From positions 35,250 to 99,249 of the IMG/VR virus record IMGVR_UViG_3300045922_000503: a DNA stretch of 64,000 bases. One strand, written 5' to 3'. This document shows positions 55,842 to 64,000 of this stretch, one piece after another. Every line of letters begins with the position of its first letter. Position 1 is the stretch's first letter. The notes under the pieces are model-generated. The model was given only the letters and a program-made list of their open reading frames with translations. It ran no database searches and was not told the DNA's origin. The DNA comes from a virus. The translations under genes and the position numbers were made by a program.

Positions 55842-56723
55842 ATGGATAAACTTCACCCACACGGCCCTGTTCCCGAGGGCGCCCGAGGCGGGGACCGCCT
55901 TGGGATCTTTGTTGACAGCAAGGGCAACCCCCTCAGCCTCGAGGCCAGAGTGGCCAGCGGGCGGGAGTTCACGCGAAGGGTACTATCGGGCGGCGTGACG
56001 GCGGGTGACCCGCTGAACTACATCCCCAGCAAGGACCCCAGGCTTCCATCCTACGTCGTCGGGGCAGCTGACGACCTGGCGGAGCAGATGAAGACCCAGC
56101 GCAAGGGTCGGTGGTCTATTGACGCACAGGTCGTGCTGTCCCGGCAGCGGCGCCTTCGCATGTTCGGGGCCGCGCTCTTTAGTCCTCACTGGAGACCCCT
56201 GCCAGACGACGTCAAAACCCACTCGGAGCTACTCTCCTGGCAGCATGAGAACAAGCAGGTCAACTCCAACCACGTGAAGTCCGTGCACCGGGTCCTCGCA
56301 GAAGAGGACGTACTCGTCCACGGGAAACCCGACCATCGGGCCTTGGAGCTGCACACCGTCGAGGAGCGCGCCCGTGCCAGATCCTACTGGGATGAGGCGG
56401 GTGTCACGGTGAGCGGAGCCCTTCGGGTTCTGGACGACCTGCTCCGGCACTCTGACCGGACCCACGGAGCGGTTCGAGGGTCCGTCCTGATCCGCCTGGT
56501 CGCGCTGGGGGGAGTGGCGATTATTTTCTCCAGCGAGAACCTTCAGAACGCAGACGACCGAGCGTTCATCGGACGCTGGCTGCAGGACATCGTGGACACG
56601 ACGAAAGGGGACAACCGGATGTTGGAGTACGACATGAGGGCCCGAGTCTTCCGCCGCATCGCCGTCGAACGGGATGAAGACACCCGTACCCTCGAGCAGC
56701 TGGACGCAGATGCTGACCGCTGA
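55842..56723 (+). CDS. Hypothetical tail-region protein
   Basis: 293 residues from the ATG 4 nt after the previous stop; the frame runs 61 codons further up inside the preceding gene and that part is rejected. Soluble, mixed alpha/beta, unknown family. It overlaps the next gene by 14 nt. Confidence 0.65.
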   Translation: MDKLHPHGPVPEGARGGDRLGIFVDSKGNPLSLEARVASGREFTRRVLSGGVTAGDPLNYIPSKDPRLPSYVVGAADDLAEQMKTQRKGRWSIDAQVVLSRQRRLRMFGAALFSPHWRPLPDDVKTHSELLSWQHENKQVNSNHVKSVHRVLAEEDVLVHGKPDHRALELHTVEERARARSYWDEAGVTVSGALRVLDDLLRHSDRTHGAVRGSVLIRLVALGGVAIIFSSENLQNADDRAFIGRWLQDIVDTTKGDNRMLEYDMRARVFRRIAVERDEDTRTLEQLDADADR

Positions 56724-57060
56724 ACAAGTGAAGCAGGTCACCGCGTCTGCAGAATACGACCGAGCACTTCGACAGGCGCTGTACGGCGCCGGAGTCTCTG
56801 TAGTCGTTGCCCGGGTTGATGTGCGGGACCTGCTCGGGCTTCCGGAAGATGATGTCATCGAGGGCACCGCCATCCGCATCGTGGAGGCGTTCGAGCGGGA
56901 CCTGAACGCAGACCGCCCCGAGAGGGTGTCTACCAGACTGACGAGTATGGAGCGTAAGACGCTTCGGCAGTTCGTCGCCTGGATGATGAAGGAGCAGCGT
57001 AGGGATGACATCGCAGGCTCTCCCGAGCTCAAGAAGCTGCTTGCTCTGACGGCGGGCTGA
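56710..57060 (+). CDS. Possible tail assembly chaperone
   Basis: 116 residues from the ATG at 56710, helical, unknown family. With the next gene it stands just before the tape measure gene, the usual place for the two tail assembly chaperones of myophages. No slippery frameshift site was evident. Confidence 0.5.
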   Translation: MLTAEQVKQVTASAEYDRALRQALYGAGVSVVVARVDVRDLLGLPEDDVIEGTAIRIVEAFERDLNADRPERVSTRLTSMERKTLRQFVAWMMKEQRRDDIAGSPELKKLLALTAG

Positions 57061-57061
57061 C

Positions 57062-57469
57062 ATGCCCGGAATGCTGGATTTCTCTACGTGGTCTCCTGAA
57101 ACGCAGCAGCGCGTCTTGGCGCTCGCACGAGCTCGCTGCTTCATCGTGACCAAGCCCGGGTACATCAGGTTTCGACGGCCAGACCTGCTTCCCAACCAGC
57201 AGCAGGACAGCGCGGCGTACCCCGTCGTCAGGCCCCGGGACATCGTCGGCATTGATGAGGGGACGGTGATTTACGTCCCGAAGTACGCAAGCGACTTCAC
57301 AGACCACCCCCAGGCCATGATCAGCATCGAAGTCGCCATCCTGACTCACGTCAGGATGTCCATGCTCTCCAAGGGGATCCCCCTGTTCGCCCTGAGAGAT
57401 GCAGTAGTGAAAGAGATCGAGGCCGGAAAACAAGAAGAGGCCGACATCCTTCGGTTGCTGGGCCGGTAG
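57062..57469 (+). CDS. Possible tail assembly chaperone
   Basis: 135 residues, mixed N-terminus and helical C-terminus, unknown family. It starts one base after the previous stop and lies directly before the tape measure gene. Confidence 0.5.
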   Translation: MPGMLDFSTWSPETQQRVLALARARCFIVTKPGYIRFRRPDLLPNQQQDSAAYPVVRPRDIVGIDEGTVIYVPKYASDFTDHPQAMISIEVAILTHVRMSMLSKGIPLFALRDAVVKEIEAGKQEEADILRLLGR

Positions 57470-57524
57470 AAGATCAAGGAGCGTAGTGGTATAGGTCCCT
57501 GCACCCGTCTCCCCGGTGACGTCG

Positions 57525-60500
57525 ATGGACCAGAACGCAGCCATGATGCAGGCCGCCTACCAGGCTGGTACGCTTCCTATCCAGCAGCCTACGATGCTGC
57601 CCACTTACAACCTGGCCCACGAGGAGCAAGCGGCCAGCGGAGTAGCGGCCGGGCTAGGAGCGGCGGCCACCATACCAGGCATGCTGGTAACCGTCCCGAC
57701 GATCGGTTCCATGGTGCTACCCCAGAGAATCGCCAACTCCACGCTGTTCCATACACTAGCTTCGCCCTTTGACCCTGTATCGGCCGTGACCCTGTCCTGG
57801 CGAGGTGGAGCTGTCAATCAGGCCGCATGGAACAGCATGACCCTGCGGCAGCAGGCAGGGAACATGTTCGCCAGGAGCGGTACCGCCCTCCGAGCGGCAG
57901 CGCCGGCCATCGCCATCGGCACGTTGGCTTACATGTCTGCACAGCAGGCTGCAGACCAGGCGGCTGAAGGCGCGCGGGACTACGTGGCGACCCGACAGCT
58001 GCTGCGCGAGTTGCCGATGATGGGGTTTGGCCCCAACTCCATCCTCAACCCCGGCATCCCAGCTGGCGGGTTCAACTATTCACCCCAGTCCATTTCGTCC
58101 CTCAATCAGGACCTGCGCGGTATCGGGGTGGCGCACGGGCTGGACATCGGTCAGACCCGCAATCTGGTGAGCGATCTTGGTAGTTCCGGCCTAATCACAG
58201 CTTCTTCCAACCCTAAGCAGGTAGCAGAGAGGCTCAAGAAGACGCTAGCCGACCTGAAGCAGGTCAGTGAGATCACGCAGTCCACGCTGGACGAGGCTCT
58301 GCAGACGTACCAGGCGCTGGACTCGTTCGGTCTGCGTGGCCACAGCCAGCGGATGACCGTCCTGAATCAAGCGTCCGCGCTCTCCTCAATGACGGGTCGG
58401 CCGCTCACGCAGGTCATGGGCACGGCCCAGCTTGCCTTAGGGCTCGGGCAGCAGATGGGGGTATCTCCCCTAGACTCCATCGGCATGGGCATGCGAGCCA
58501 TGGCCACAGGGGCGATGCTTGAGCAGTCTGGTGGTCTATCGAGCCGGTACCTGAACCGCGTGGGAGGGTACGATGGCGTCGTCGGGCGCATGCTGGAACT
58601 TCAGATGGGCCTAGGGCAAAGCCAGGGCGCGCTGAACATGATGGCGGCTGCCTACAACCCGGACGGCTCTCTGACAGGAAGAGGGGACTACGGAAGCAGG
58701 CGCAGAGAAGCCAACGCACATCGCTTCTTCAACGAGGTGGACCCGTACCAGATCGAGAGCATGCGGGAGGAGACCCGTGTCCGAGCTCCTGCCATGCTCA
58801 TGTCTCGAGTGGCCTCCATCCAGGAGCGGTACTCCCACGACCCTGCGCGCGCCAATCGAGAGCAGTACCGATATCTTGCGTCCATGGGGATTGAGGATCC
58901 ACAGGAGCAGCTTGCATTCCTAGAGTTCACACGGCAGCAGAGTACCGCTGATTTCCAGATCGCCAGACAGTCCGTCACTGACCGCATGACCATGATGACG
59001 GCCGCCGCCCCCGAGCGCGCCGCCGGACTCAGTGACCGATTGAGCCGGGACGCGTCGACCCTCTCCAGGAGGCTTGACGCCATCCAAAAAGAGCTTGGCA
59101 GAGCGTTCAACGACCTGGGGGAGGGACTACAGCGGGCAGCAGAACGCGTCACGCGCCGCATCAGTTCCAGCTCGTACGCAGCTAGCTACTACACCCCGTC
59201 TTCGTCTGGAGTCACGACGGCAGACCTGTCGGCCTACGCCACGTCGGTACTGAACGGGCAGGTCGACCTGTACGGCGGCAACCTGCTGAGTGACACGTAC
59301 TCCATGATGAACCGCCACGCCGACGCGCTTTTCCGCGGGATGGCCAGCAACCTCGGCATGTCGGGGATTACTAGGCAGCAGTCCAGGGACATGTTGAGGA
59401 GCCCGTTTGAGAGGGCTTACGTCAGTACCATGATCGACTTCCCCAGAGCCATGGGTCGGATTGTTCCGGGAGCTATGGGGTTTGACTCGGTCGTTGACCC
59501 TGGGGGGCTGTCGAGGGCTGCAGGTTACGCTAGGCGCGCTGGGGCAGCAGACACAGGGAGCGCCAGTCTAGGGAGGACTGCCCGAGGTCCCGTGTCAGTA
59601 GACGACCTCTTCACGCGAATGGCGGCAGAGCGTGGGATGGTGTTCGACCCGGTCACCCAGTCACTCATCACGGAGCAAGACGCCAGGGAAGACGCCGAGC
59701 GGCTGCTGTCAGTCGCCGGCGTCAGAGAGCGTATCGCGGAGACGGCGCAGCAGATCCGTGGGGAGATGTCAGGTCAGGGAGAGTCGTACACGCTGGCCAA
59801 TGAGATTGGCAACTTCGGCCTACTCGTTGCCGACACCCTGACGCTTGGGGCCTTGGGGACGGGGTGGTCGGCGACTCGACTGGCGGCTACTGGAGACATC
59901 AATGAATCGCGTCTGTACCGGGGGCAGAGCCACTACGTCGCGTCTCTGGCCATGGGCAAAGGGCTCGGGGACGAGTTCGTCTATCAGGCGCAGTCTATGG
60001 CTGCGCCCTTCGCCCGGATGGGGCGAGCGCTGACGCGTTACCTGGGCGTCGAGACCCCAGAGGCTCAGCTCACCGCGGCAGGGCAGCGACTCTTTCAGGG
60101 CAACGACACGCCGGAAGCTCGGGCGGCGATGAACAGGTTTGCGGCAGCAGCGTTCAATGGACGGTCGTTTGCAGACCTAGATATCCGAGAGCGAACGGCG
60201 CTGCGGGCGTCTCTCCGGGCAGAATCTGCAGGGGCTGATTTCGCTGTGCTGGGTGGGCCAGCCATTCTTGACGGTACTGAGGGGATGCTTGCTGGCGTGA
60301 TGACGGGGGTTGCCCGGGACCTAGCTGTGTCCAGCATCTTCGTGCAGGAGGACGAAGCCCGCGCGGTTGAAATTCAGGCGCAGCGCGATGCAGCCAGACG
60401 GAACCAGGCCATGTTCAGCGCCGTAGAAGAGCGCGCAAGGCTTTTGCGGGAGGAGATGAGCATCGCCGCAGAGGAAAATCGGCTTCAGCAGCAGCTCGCG

Positions 60501-62189
60501 CGCGACCGTCGAAATCAAGTAGGGACGACTCAAGAAGATTACGCCTATGGTGCTATCACTAACAGAGCGATGTTGCGCCCTGCCGCTCAACGACAGGCAA
60601 CTTTGGAGAGACTGCAGGCTAGGAGGCAGGAACTGAATGAGCGCATGGGTGCCAGCGCCACCTCTGGCATCCTGGCCAACGCGGGCATCTCCGACCTAGA
60701 GGTGTTGAATCTGTCCCAGGTGATGCAGGGCTACAACCCCACCATGGGCACACGGTCCGAGTACCTTAGGCAGTTCGCTAACGAAGGCTATGGGCGAAAC
60801 AGAAGGTTCCTTCGGGGGTCCCTCGATTACTTGGACGCCAACGACATGGCGTCACAACGGAGCCGTGACGCTTTCTTGACTGGCAGAGTCAGCCTGCCTG
60901 ACCGAATGGGGATCAGCGACCTGGATGGAAGTACGCAGGCTGCGCTGATGGAGGCGATGTCCGCCTTCCGAATTGAGGCGGAAGCCCAGGAGTTCATGCC
61001 TGGGTCGGGTCAGACGGATATGGGTATCGCGCTCTTCGAGCATGCGTTCTCGATGCAACGGTCCGATGACCCGACACAGCAGACTGCATCCCGGGCAGCG
61101 ATGGGAGTACTGGGCGGGTACATCCGCGCCAGCGGGGGCCTCGACCAGTTCCTGGCAAGCAGCGGTCTGACAGGCGAACGCGCTCGGTTCGCGCGGGATG
61201 CCATGGGCATGGTTCCTGCGGGGTTGAGTGCACTGTCTGGTCAAGAGCTGTTGACCACTCTCGGCAGCTTGAACACCTTGGTCGGCGGCAGCGTCCGAGG
61301 CGGTACCAGGGGTGACGAACTGGTGCAGGCCGAAGAAGCGTTCCGTGCTGCCCGGGAGATGGAGATCGCCACGGAGTTTCACAACGCTTCCCAGGAGCAG
61401 GCGTACCGCAACATCGAGCAGATGCGGGCTGCCGACGACCAATCCACCAGAGACTACTTGCGGATGCTGGGTGCTTCTCAAGGTGGGATGGACGGGGTGG
61501 ACCTCAGCAGTAACATCTACGAGGGGGACAACCAGCGTTCCATCCTGACGGCCTTGTCAAGGCGGAGGGAGAGCCTGATGAACGCGGCAGCCAGCGGGTC
61601 CCCTGAGCAGCGCCGGCGGGCCGAGATGGACTTGCGGGAACTAGAGTACAGGGAGATGCTGCTGGGCGGAGACAGGGAGAACGCCAGGGAGAACATTACC
61701 CACTACGCGCTCAACAGAATGTTCGACGGAGACTCCTTCAACGCGTCCGTTGTTGAAGAGATCATCGGGCGCATCGGCGCAAGTCCAGAGAGTGCACGGG
61801 GCATTCAGGCCCTGGGGCAGACCCTTACGTCCGGAAACGCGGGAGACATCCGTAGACTCCTCCAGGACGATGGAATGTTCGAGCGCGTCAGGGGCGCTCT
61901 GGGGCCAGGCATGGAAGGCAGCAGCCGGGAGGAGGTCCTGAGGGCTCTGACTACCGGGGGTCGAGGAGGAGAGGCTGCTCGACAGATTATTGAGCGCATC
62001 CTTGCTTCAGGGCCGCTGGCTGAGTCCACAGAGCAGGATAGGAACCTCCAGAGAGACAGCCAGCAGGCAATGATCCGTGTCAGGGATCTGCTGGAAGGAA
62101 TGACCACCACAGCAGTCCCGACCAGTCTTCCCGCGCTGCGTGTCACCTCAAGCTTCGGCAGCTTCGCAGACGACCCCTCCGGCCCCTAA
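57525..62189 (+). CDS. Tail tape measure protein (probable)
   Basis: 1554 residues from the ATG at 57525 (GGTGA 5 nt upstream); a GTG at 57516 would add three. The longest virion gene of the window after the polymerase, almost wholly helical and Ala/Gln/Arg/Met-rich. Hydrophobic segments lie near the N-terminus (about 40-70 and 125-150) and in the middle (about 760-790), and a coiled-coil stretch at about 945-1000. These traits, and the position after tube and small assembly genes, fit a tape measure, which sets tail length and is ejected ahead of DNA. No lytic domain was recognised. Confidence 0.75.
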   Translation: MDQNAAMMQAAYQAGTLPIQQPTMLPTYNLAHEEQAASGVAAGLGAAATIPGMLVTVPTIGSMVLPQRIANSTLFHTLASPFDPVSAVTLSWRGGAVNQAAWNSMTLRQQAGNMFARSGTALRAAAPAIAIGTLAYMSAQQAADQAAEGARDYVATRQLLRELPMMGFGPNSILNPGIPAGGFNYSPQSISSLNQDLRGIGVAHGLDIGQTRNLVSDLGSSGLITASSNPKQVAERLKKTLADLKQVSEITQSTLDEALQTYQALDSFGLRGHSQRMTVLNQASALSSMTGRPLTQVMGTAQLALGLGQQMGVSPLDSIGMGMRAMATGAMLEQSGGLSSRYLNRVGGYDGVVGRMLELQMGLGQSQGALNMMAAAYNPDGSLTGRGDYGSRRREANAHRFFNEVDPYQIESMREETRVRAPAMLMSRVASIQERYSHDPARANREQYRYLASMGIEDPQEQLAFLEFTRQQSTADFQIARQSVTDRMTMMTAAAPERAAGLSDRLSRDASTLSRRLDAIQKELGRAFNDLGEGLQRAAERVTRRISSSSYAASYYTPSSSGVTTADLSAYATSVLNGQVDLYGGNLLSDTYSMMNRHADALFRGMASNLGMSGITRQQSRDMLRSPFERAYVSTMIDFPRAMGRIVPGAMGFDSVVDPGGLSRAAGYARRAGAADTGSASLGRTARGPVSVDDLFTRMAAERGMVFDPVTQSLITEQDAREDAERLLSVAGVRERIAETAQQIRGEMSGQGESYTLANEIGNFGLLVADTLTLGALGTGWSATRLAATGDINESRLYRGQSHYVASLAMGKGLGDEFVYQAQSMAAPFARMGRALTRYLGVETPEAQLTAAGQRLFQGNDTPEARAAMNRFAAAAFNGRSFADLDIRERTALRASLRAESAGADFAVLGGPAILDGTEGMLAGVMTGVARDLAVSSIFVQEDEARAVEIQAQRDAARRNQAMFSAVEERARLLREEMSIAAEENRLQQQLARDRRNQVGTTQEDYAYGAITNRAMLRPAAQRQATLERLQARRQELNERMGASATSGILANAGISDLEVLNLSQVMQGYNPTMGTRSEYLRQFANEGYGRNRRFLRGSLDYLDANDMASQRSRDAFLTGRVSLPDRMGISDLDGSTQAALMEAMSAFRIEAEAQEFMPGSGQTDMGIALFEHAFSMQRSDDPTQQTASRAAMGVLGGYIRASGGLDQFLASSGLTGERARFARDAMGMVPAGLSALSGQELLTTLGSLNTLVGGSVRGGTRGDELVQAEEAFRAAREMEIATEFHNASQEQAYRNIEQMRAADDQSTRDYLRMLGASQGGMDGVDLSSNIYEGDNQRSILTALSRRRESLMNAAASGSPEQRRRAEMDLRELEYREMLLGGDRENARENITHYALNRMFDGDSFNASVVEEIIGRIGASPESARGIQALGQTLTSGNAGDIRRLLQDDGMFERVRGALGPGMEGSSREEVLRALTTGGRGGEAARQIIERILASGPLAESTEQDRNLQRDSQQAMIRVRDLLEGMTTTAVPTSLPALRVTSSFGSFADDPSGP

Positions 62190-62208
62190 CCTACCTTGGA
62201 GAAGCCGC

Positions 62209-62439
62209 ATGACACAGACTGACGCAGCCCCTGGAGAGGTGGTGTCTACCTTCACGGAGACCACCGGGACCGAGACGCTCACAAAGACGGTGTTCGCCCG
62301 CATCGGGCCTGACGCGGTACTCTGGCAGCAGGCGGAGGCTGTACTCAGCGCACGTGTGACGCAGTCTGAGTTGGCAAAGGGGGCAGGGTTGCTTCCAAGA
62401 AGGTGGAGAAAGTTCCTGGCTAGATCCCGGCACTCGTGA
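62209..62439 (+). CDS. Small hypothetical tail protein
   Basis: 76 residues from the ATG at 62209 with GGAGA upstream; the upstream frame extension is rejected. Acidic, Thr-rich N-terminus and basic C-terminus (RRWRKFLARSRHS). Unknown family; it lies between tape measure and the next structural gene. Confidence 0.6.
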   Translation: MTQTDAAPGEVVSTFTETTGTETLTKTVFARIGPDAVLWQQAEAVLSARVTQSELAKGAGLLPRRWRKFLARSRHS

Positions 62440-62446
62440 GGTACCC

Positions 62447-63727
62447 ATGGCCCGTAACAGAACCAGCGATGCAACGAGGACCCAGCGCCGAGCAGACCGC
62501 GCCGACAGGCGGGAACAGTTGGCGAGGGCAAGTGGCCTTCAGAGCACTGCAGCAGCGTCTTCGTTCTCGTCCATCCGTGTCGTGCCTGGCCGAGGGCCAA
62601 TCTCGGCTGTAGCCCCAACACAAGGCATCCCAGTCCGTCGTCCCCTATTTGGTCTGTCGAAGTTTCGGCCAGGCACAGAGTGCAAGCTTGTGCTGCTGGA
62701 GCAGGACGGCACCCCTGTGCCCATGCTGAACTCGTCAGATCCCAGTGGCACGTTCAATGGGACTGCCAACTTCTTCGTATCCCAGTGGGTAAGAAACGCA
62801 GGAGACCCAGCGCCTCCCATCACCAGGACGTTCAGTGGCTACCATATCAGCGTCAACAGTGAAGGCCCTCCAACTTATCAGGTCACTCTGACGATGCCAG
62901 ACACCTACAACTTCCCGTGGGTGACAGAGTGGATTCAGAACTTTACTGCCCTCACTGGCCCACTGGCGACAATTCCTCGGCGTCGAAAGGTACAGATCCA
63001 CATCGACAACAGAATCATCACTGGGACCCTGATCTCCCCTGTCATCGCATCCATGGGGCCAGAGACGTGGGGGATGTACCAGATGACCACAGGTCTTATC
63101 GTCGATAGCGAGAGACCAGACGATGCCCTTGACGTAGCAGCTGCAGCAGCCAGAGGTCGTAGCAGTGTCCTGGACTTCTATGCCTCAGAGGCCAACAGGG
63201 ATGAGCTGGGAGTTGATATCGCTGCTGCCTCTGCCGCGGAAACGGACGCCCGGATCACGATGGCCTACGAGACCGTCTCTGGGCAGGGATCAGGAGGGTT
63301 GCTCAATGTCGACATCACGCTGACCCGTGAGCTGAATCCAGGGGGAGACATCATTCCTCCTGACGTGGAAGGAGCACTTCGCATGGCTGCTGCTGCCAAC
63401 AGAAGGCTGGGCCGTAACGCGTATGACCTGAACCAGACGCGCAGGGGCGTGTTGGCCAGAGCAGCAGGAGACATCCTCGACTGGTCAGGGTCTTCTCATC
63501 CCCTGGGGTCGTATTTTACTGGGTCAGATCCTGAAGAGATCGAGGCTTTCCTGAGAGGAGCCAGGGTTCGCGAGACCACCTTAGACAGTGCTCTTGTAAG
63601 TGTTGCTGCCGCCTTCGGAGGCACCACGTACGGACGCTCTGTTGGAGCAAGAGCACGCCCACAAGCTCCTTCGACTTCAGCAGCGGGGGACAGGGCCGGT
63701 GACACCGTCCGTACCGTCTTCTCCTGA
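62447..63727 (+). CDS. Probable baseplate hub or tail adaptor protein
   Basis: 426 residues, family not recognised. The N-terminus is very basic (about 1-25). A beta-rich domain follows (about 65-215), with TFSGYHISVNSEG and YNFPWVTEWIQNFTALTG, then a helical, Ala-rich C-terminal half. In myophages the genes right after the tape measure encode hub and adaptor proteins, and a beta-rich fold fits. A very strong hairpin follows, ending the tail block. Confidence 0.5.
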   Translation: MARNRTSDATRTQRRADRADRREQLARASGLQSTAAASSFSSIRVVPGRGPISAVAPTQGIPVRRPLFGLSKFRPGTECKLVLLEQDGTPVPMLNSSDPSGTFNGTANFFVSQWVRNAGDPAPPITRTFSGYHISVNSEGPPTYQVTLTMPDTYNFPWVTEWIQNFTALTGPLATIPRRRKVQIHIDNRIITGTLISPVIASMGPETWGMYQMTTGLIVDSERPDDALDVAAAAARGRSSVLDFYASEANRDELGVDIAAASAAETDARITMAYETVSGQGSGGLLNVDITLTRELNPGGDIIPPDVEGALRMAAAANRRLGRNAYDLNQTRRGVLARAAGDILDWSGSSHPLGSYFTGSDPEEIEAFLRGARVRETTLDSALVSVAAAFGGTTYGRSVGARARPQAPSTSAAGDRAGDTVRTVFS

Positions 63728-63752
63728 CCAAAGGCTAAAGACTAACGCAGAA

Positions 63753-63793
63753 GCGCTCTCCCCCACCGGCCTTTCGGCCGGCGGGGGGAGCGC
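63753..63793. terminator. Strong bidirectional terminator hairpin
   Basis: Arms of about 18 nt (GCGCTCTCCCCCACCGGCC against GGCCGGCGGGGGGAGCGC) with one bulge and mismatch and a TTTC loop, between the plus gene ending at 63727 and the minus gene ending at 63795. Confidence 0.85.
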
Positions 63794-63794
63794 C

Positions 63795-64000
63795 TCACAG
63801 GCCGACCAGGGGGTCGGGCTGGGCCTCGGCGGCGGCGGCGGGCTCGGCCGTGGGCTCGGCCGCCTCGGCGGCGGTGGCCGCGCGGCGGCGGCGGACCGCC
63901 ACGGCCACGGCCGCGGCGCCGCCCAGGACGGACGCCGCCGCCATAACGGCGGTGGCCTTTTCAAGGAACGTCCACGCGCGGCGCGGCGCGGGGGTGGGGG
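63795..64000 (-). CDS. C-terminal part of a very GC-rich membrane protein (5' end outside the window)
   Basis: 68 codons are visible on the minus strand, open to the right edge. They read RAWTFLEKATAVM, then a hydrophobic Ala/Val/Gly membrane segment, then RRRR and an Ala/Glu/Pro-rich acidic tail ending DPLVGL. Nearly every third codon base is G or C, clearly above the phage genes to the left. An internal Met could start a shorter 49-residue protein. Family unknown. Confidence 0.6.
   Translation of the reverse strand, partial: PTPAPRRAWTFLEKATAVMAAASVLGGAAAVAVAVRRRRAATAAEAAEPTAEPAAAAEAQPDPLVGL

Overview
The window is part of the genome of a large tailed phage with a contractile tail (myovirus type, Caudoviricetes), GC-rich at roughly 60 percent by eye. 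This follows from a recognisable large terminase, prohead protease, probable major capsid protein, tail sheath, tail tube and tape measure protein in mostly head-to-tail order on the plus strand, plus a phage-encoded multisubunit-type RNA polymerase. An own RNA polymerase of this type points to a jumbo-class genome. The host cannot be named from the sequence. No tRNA, CRISPR array, integrase or insertion sequence was seen. No portal protein could be recognised.

Layout. (1) 1-8064: a single-chain beta/beta-prime RNA polymerase whose catalytic loop is interrupted by a 498-residue intein with a degenerate LAGLIDADG endonuclease domain. The reading frame is open at the left edge of the window. 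(2) 8082-16259: tightly packed small genes, most sharing a short N-terminal tag with the core [Y/H/C]-x-hydrophobic-x-K-[L/V/M]-S, followed by variable middles and glycine-zipper ends. A SNF2-type helicase carries the same tag. (3) 16250-18731: small minus-strand genes around another glycine-rich plus-strand gene. (4) 18732-28321: a probable baseplate spike and large virion proteins. (5) 28877-43053: terminase, head module with prohead protease, likely scaffold and major capsid protein, broken by minus-strand inserts. (6) 43126-51800: internal or neck proteins, probable tail terminator, a very large sheath, and tube. (7) 51858-54700: a DUF932 gene and a three-gene minus-strand operon. (8) 54911-63727: tail assembly proteins, tape measure and a following probable hub or adaptor protein. 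(9) 63753-64000: a strong hairpin and the end of a minus-strand gene of far higher GC.

How it may work together. The polymerase, the helicase and the tagged glycine-zipper proteins form one run and share sequence features, so the working idea is that they are cargo loaded into the capsid and ejected with the DNA. The prohead protease and a K-x-S-S tetrapeptide that recurs mainly in head-side proteins may belong to the same maturation system. This is inference; no direct homologue of the tag was recognised.

Regulation. Plus-strand operons are long, with many ATGA or GTGA start/stop overlaps. Several minus-strand genes look like morons: each is preceded by a GGCCATAA-type motif 33-49 nt before its start, and several converge on hairpin terminators. 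At 31288-31303 the motif is a perfect palindrome between two divergent genes.
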